A stretch of DNA of 64,000 nt. Source: Sporobacter sp942492735 (GTDB taxonomy: Bacteria; Bacillota; Clostridia; Oscillospirales; Oscillospiraceae). Shown piece after piece: positions 61,077 through 64,000 of this stretch. The stretch spans positions 2,604,001-2,668,000 of the forward strand of contig OW818648.1 in assembly GCA_942492735.1 (NCBI GenBank). The letters run 5' to 3'. The position numbers were made by a program, and so were the translations under genes. Within the stretch, counting starts at the first letter, position 1; each line of letters opens with the position of its first letter. The notes under the pieces were generated by a model, which did no database searches, was not told where the DNA came from, and saw nothing but the letters and a program-made list of their open reading frames with translations.

Positions 61077-61280
61077 GGCCTGAAACAGGTGCGGTCAGAG
61101 GTATGACGTGTTGAGAGCTTGAGTTCTGCCATCGCATATGCGAAAGCTTTATGCTGGAGAGCTTGGGCTCTTGTACGCTTTTTTGGGCGTTATGATAAAG
61201 CTCTATGAATTATAACGAAATGTAATCGCTGTAAAAAGAGATATTGTGCTATTTGTGGCATACATTTTAACAGCAATCAG
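61077..61280 (+). other. Non-coding spacer with two similar small hairpins
   Basis: No gene seen. AGAGCTTGAGTTCT (61114-61127) and AGAGCTTGGGCTCT (61158-61171) fold into the same 5-bp hairpin, with a G-T pair in the first and a G-C in the second. The self-complementary CGCATATGCG lies between. This could be a small RNA or a 3' UTR structure. Confidence 0.3.
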
Positions 61281-61309
61281 TTGAAATCATCGACGCAATA
61301 GGATATAAT
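61281..61309 (+). promoter_or_regulatory. Sigma-A promoter of the DUF1858 gene
   Basis: TTGAAA (61281-61286) and TATAAT (61304-61309) with 17 bp between. Confidence 0.7.
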
Positions 61310-61375
61310 AGCTATAAATAAGAATAGATATCGAATATATCGATAATATTGAATATTATTATGGAGGCTGTCATT

Positions 61376-61576
61376 ATGGCACAAATAACAAAAGATACCA
61401 TCATTGCGGATATTTTAAATATCGCGCCGGATTCGGCCCCGCTTTTCTTTTCAATTGGCATGCACTGCCTCGGCTGCGCAATGTCGAGCGGCGAAACCCT
61501 CGGCGAAGCCTGTGAGGTTCACGGCGTCGATGCAGATGAATTTTTGGAACAGCTCCAAGCGTTAGTCAAAGAGTAA
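61376..61576 (+). CDS. DUF1858-domain protein
   Basis: 66 residues: ITKDTIIADILNIAPDSAPL then FFSIGMHCLGCAMSSGETLG, the pattern of DUF1858 with its HCxxC pair. Such small proteins are linked to redox or iron-sulfur chemistry in anaerobes, though their function is not settled. GGAGG seven bases upstream picks ATG 61376 over 61349. Confidence 0.85.
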   Translation: MAQITKDTIIADILNIAPDSAPLFFSIGMHCLGCAMSSGETLGEACEVHGVDADEFLEQLQALVKE

Positions 61577-61595
61577 TTTTTGATGAAAAGACTGA

Positions 61596-61624
61596 AAGCG
61601 GGGGATTCATTCCCCCGCTTTTCT
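61596..61624 (+). terminator. Rho-independent terminator of the DUF1858 gene
   Basis: A 10-bp stem AAGCGGGGGA/TCCCCCGCTT with a TTCAT loop is followed by TTCT, giving TTTTCT in all. It lies just before trmK. Confidence 0.85.
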
Positions 61625-61637
61625 GTATAGGGTTATT

Positions 61638-62336
61638 ATGAAGAAATTGGTACTTTCGGAGAGACTCAGAACTGCCGCGCAATATATCGAGCGCAATTCA
61701 GCCGTCGCGGACATCGGTACCGATCACGGTTATATTCCTGTATTCCTGGCACTTAACAACCTTGCGCGGCTGATCATTGCCGCCGACTTAAAAATAGGCC
61801 CGCTGGCGCGCGCCCGGGCATCAGCAGAGGAATACGGTGTCAGTAATCAGATAGAATTTGTGCAGACAGACGGTCTTGACGGTCTGGAAGCGCGCGGTAT
61901 AGACACGATTGTTATCGCGGGTATGGGCGGCGAAACAATTGCAGCCATACTCGGAAAAGCGCGATGGACAAAGACGGCTCGAGTGCGCCTCGTCCTTCAG
62001 CCGCAATCGAAGCTTTCTGTACTCACCGACTGGCTCTTCAATAATGGCTACGAAATAACTGACGCGTCACTCGCACTGAGCGACGGCCGAATCTATACCA
62101 TCATACTGGCCGGAGCAGGTGAGAGCATATCCCGCAGTACGCTCGTCGGACTTCTTGCCGCAAAGAAAGAGCCGCTCCTGCCGAGATATCTTGAGCACCA
62201 GATCAAAAAAACTCGCCGCGCGCTTGACGGTATGCAAAAATCGTCCGGCGGCGCCGATGATACGGCAGTTCTTCTAAAACGGGAGCTTGAGGAACTCTGT
62301 TATATGAAAGAGGAGACAGACAAATGGCAAAAGTAA
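61638..62336 (+). CDS. trmK: tRNA (adenine22-N1)-methyltransferase TrmK
   Basis: Methylates A22 of bacterial tRNAs. 232 residues: LSERLRTAAQYIERNSAVAD, the SAM motif ADIGTDHGYIPVFLAL, TIVIAGMGGETIAAIL and LVLQPQSKLSVLTDWLFNNG, then a coiled C-terminal domain. It overlaps the next gene by 13 bp, the usual trmK-nif3 pairing. Confidence 0.94.
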   Translation: MKKLVLSERLRTAAQYIERNSAVADIGTDHGYIPVFLALNNLARLIIAADLKIGPLARARASAEEYGVSNQIEFVQTDGLDGLEARGIDTIVIAGMGGETIAAILGKARWTKTARVRLVLQPQSKLSVLTDWLFNNGYEITDASLALSDGRIYTIILAGAGESISRSTLVGLLAAKKEPLLPRYLEHQIKKTRRALDGMQKSSGGADDTAVLLKRELEELCYMKEETDKWQK

Positions 62337-63115
62337 AAGACATCTTGCTGATGCTTGAGGAACTCGCGCCGATTAATCTTAAAATGGATTTCGACAATGT
62401 TGGACTGCTTGTCGGTTATTCCGAAAATGAGGTCGATAGGATCCTCGTGAGCCTCGATATCACGGAGGATGTTATCAGCGAGGCAATAAAAGAAAAGGCA
62501 CAGCTCATTGTCTCTCATCATCCGCTATTCTTTTCGGTGAACAGCGTCAATGACATGGACAGAACGGGAAAAAAAATAACAACGCTTCTATCGAGTCACA
62601 TATCTGCCATCTGCATGCACACAAATCTGGACGCGGCGAACGGCGGTGTCAACGATGCGCTGGCTGAAGCGGCAGGATTAACGCAGACCGCTCTTTTAGC
62701 CGATGAGGTATTTGACAAGGACGGGAAGCCCTATTCATACGGCAGGGTCGGATTTCTGGAAGAGCCAGTGAAGCTCAGCGTTTATCTTCAGCGCATCAAA
62801 AGTCGTTTGAATTCCGGCGGACTCCGTTATCACGACGCGGGCCGCGATGTTTATAAAGTAGCAACTGTCGGCGGCTCCGGCGGCAATTACCTCAAAAACG
62901 CCATAGCACATGGGTGCGATACGCTTGTCACGTCCGATATCAAATATGACGGTTTTCTGGAGGCTAAAGAGTTCGGAATAAACATTATCGACGGCGACCA
63001 TTTTTGTACGGAAAACGTCGTGACGCCGCTGCTCGAGAAGAAGCTTAAGGAAGTATTTAAGGAAATTTCTGTCTCGATTTCGAAAATCCACAGGCAAACT
63101 GCTCAGTTTTTTTAA
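62324..63115 (+). CDS. Nif3-like dinuclear metal centre protein
   Basis: 263 residues with the metal-binding motifs LIVSHHPLFF (about 63-72), CMHTNLDAANGGVNDAL and the C-terminal DGDHFCTENVV. This is the short Nif3 form without the middle domain. Nif3-family proteins are conserved and have been proposed to act in folate or one-carbon chemistry, but the function is not firmly known. Confidence 0.92.
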   Translation: MAKVKDILLMLEELAPINLKMDFDNVGLLVGYSENEVDRILVSLDITEDVISEAIKEKAQLIVSHHPLFFSVNSVNDMDRTGKKITTLLSSHISAICMHTNLDAANGGVNDALAEAAGLTQTALLADEVFDKDGKPYSYGRVGFLEEPVKLSVYLQRIKSRLNSGGLRYHDAGRDVYKVATVGGSGGNYLKNAIAHGCDTLVTSDIKYDGFLEAKEFGINIIDGDHFCTENVVTPLLEKKLKEVFKEISVSISKIHRQTAQFF

Positions 63116-63142
63116 GACTAGAAGACTTTTTATACAAAAACG

Positions 63143-63171
63143 TTGATTATTTTTATACGACCATGTAAAAT
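63143..63171 (+). promoter_or_regulatory. Candidate promoter of the ECF S component gene
   Basis: TTGATT (63143-63148) and TAAAAT (63166-63171) with 17 bp between, about 105 bp before the ATG. I see no riboswitch in this leader. Confidence 0.45.
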
Positions 63172-63278
63172 AACAGTACGATACTGATACATCAATATGA
63201 ATAGCTTGTAGTATTCGTATCGAATATTATTGCGCTGCATTTTAGATACTAAGAGCAGCAGCAAGGAGGAAATCAAAA

Positions 63279-63899
63279 ATGAATAATAGCAGAAGCACGG
63301 GAAGAAGCTCTTCAGTAGAGAAGACGAGGAAGCTTGTGGGGATGGCGATACTAACGGCCATCATTGTTGTATTGCAAGTGGTTGCATACTATGTCAAGAT
63401 TGGTACATTTTCGGTAACACTCGTATTAATACCCATCGTCGTCGGTGCGGCGATTTATGGCGTCAAGGCCGGTGCCTTTTTAGGCGGCGTGTTCGGTGTC
63501 GTCGTTGTTGTTGGGACTATATCCGGCGTCGATCCGGGCGCTTTCATTCTATGGTCTGAAAGACCGCTGATGACAGTGCTGTTATGCCTGGTAAAAGGTA
63601 TAGCCGCCGGCTTTATGGCGGGTGTCGTTTACAGGGTAATCGCCAAAAAAATGATGTATGTCGGCGTGATTGTCGCCGCGATTGTCAGTCCTGTCGTCAA
63701 TACAGGCATATTCTTGGCCGCAATGGTTTTGTTTTACCATGACACGCTCGTTACGTGGGCTGGCGGAACCTCACTCGTCTATTTTACGCTGATCGGCCTG
63801 ACGGGCTTAAACTTTTTGCTCGAATTGATTATTAACGTCGTTCTCAGTCCGGCTGTCGTTCGCATCCTCAAAGCTGGCAAGCGGGGGAATATCGCTTAA
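63279..63899 (+). CDS. ECF transporter substrate-binding (S) component, possibly for pantothenate
   Basis: 206 residues with about six membrane helices after a short basic, Ser-rich start: MAILTAIIVVLQVVAYYVK, FSVTLVLIPIVVGAAIYGVK, AGAFLGGVFGVVVVVG. The VLIPIVVGAAIYG and GAFLGG pattern is typical of S components of energy-coupling factor vitamin transporters. The next gene, 30 bp on, is coaX (pantothenate kinase), so pantothenate is a likely substrate, by context only. AAGGAGG precedes the ATG. Confidence 0.82.
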   Translation: MNNSRSTGRSSSVEKTRKLVGMAILTAIIVVLQVVAYYVKIGTFSVTLVLIPIVVGAAIYGVKAGAFLGGVFGVVVVVGTISGVDPGAFILWSERPLMTVLLCLVKGIAAGFMAGVVYRVIAKKMMYVGVIVAAIVSPVVNTGIFLAAMVLFYHDTLVTWAGGTSLVYFTLIGLTGLNFLLELIINVVLSPAVVRILKAGKRGNIA

Positions 63900-63929
63900 C
63901 TGAGCTGCATAATTAAAGGAGATAAACAG

Positions 63930-64000
63930 ATGCTTCTTGCCATTGATGTCGGCAACTCTAATATTGTCATCGGCTGTATTGATGCCGGCGAGATATCGCA
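63930..64000 (+). CDS. coaX: Type III pantothenate kinase, N-terminus only
   Basis: The first 23 codons fit in the window: MLLAIDVGNSNIVIGCIDAG, the phosphate-binding DVGNSN motif of type III pantothenate kinases, the first step of coenzyme A synthesis. AAAGGAGAT precedes the ATG. The rest lies beyond the window. Confidence 0.85.
   Translation, partial: MLLAIDVGNSNIVIGCIDAGEIS

Overview
The window looks like a piece of a Bacillota chromosome, class Clostridia and probably an Oscillospiraceae-like spore former, carrying one apparently complete siphovirus prophage. Host evidence: rpsO-pnp, rpsF-ssb-rpsR, ruvC-ruvA-ruvB and trmK-nif3 gene clusters, an alpha2-type glycyl-tRNA synthetase, a split transketolase, pyruvate phosphate dikinase, a Spo0H-like sigma factor, strong AAGGAGG-type ribosome binding sites and sigma-A promoters. 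Intergenic palindromes that begin GTAGGG occur at two host loci. The genus assignment is inference.

Left host part (1-17623). On the minus strand, pnp (cut by the window edge), rpsO and mnmG read leftwards. On the plus strand follow glyQS, the two transketolase halves, mnmE, ppdK, a decayed ISL3-family transposase tail, a polyprenol-phosphate glycosyltransferase with a GT-C-like membrane protein, and rpsF-ssb-rpsR with a strong terminator.

Prophage (17624-55950, about 38.3 kb). It is bounded by a shared TTATC core and splits a conserved host gene of unknown function. Joining the 5' piece (minus strand, 56046 down to 55948) to the 3' piece (17628 down to 16900) restores one open frame of 274 codons. 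The serine integrase lies 26 bp inside attL. Next come a lipoprotein, a ribbon-helix-helix protein, a c-di-GMP-I riboswitch that points into the 3' end of the repressor gene, and a CI/Cro-like switch. The early region encodes small phage proteins, a SleB-like hydrolase, PcfK- and PcfJ-like proteins, a DUF3102 protein, a frameshifted Dam methylase, an ASCH protein, a MazG-like protein and a radical SAM protein, then an HUH Rep-like protein, an ArpU-like regulator and an HNH nuclease. The late region is HK97-type: terminase, portal, ClpP-like protease, capsid, connectors, tail tube, tail chaperones with a -1 frameshift, tape measure, tail tip, SGNH esterase, holin and CHAP endolysin. An AT-rich three-gene cargo including a PIN-domain protein sits between the lysis genes and attR.

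Right host part (55951-64000): ruvC-ruvA-ruvB, GTAGGG repeats, glmM, a SigH-like sigma factor, a zinc-ribbon protein, a DUF1858 protein, trmK, a Nif3-family protein, an ECF-transporter S component and the start of coaX.

The most interesting points are the prophage splitting a conserved clostridial gene that has a sporulation-type -10 element, which suggests a skin-like intervening element; the c-di-GMP riboswitch placed antisense to the phage repressor; the uncharacterised PIN cargo operon; and a replication module whose only recognisable protein is an HUH Rep.
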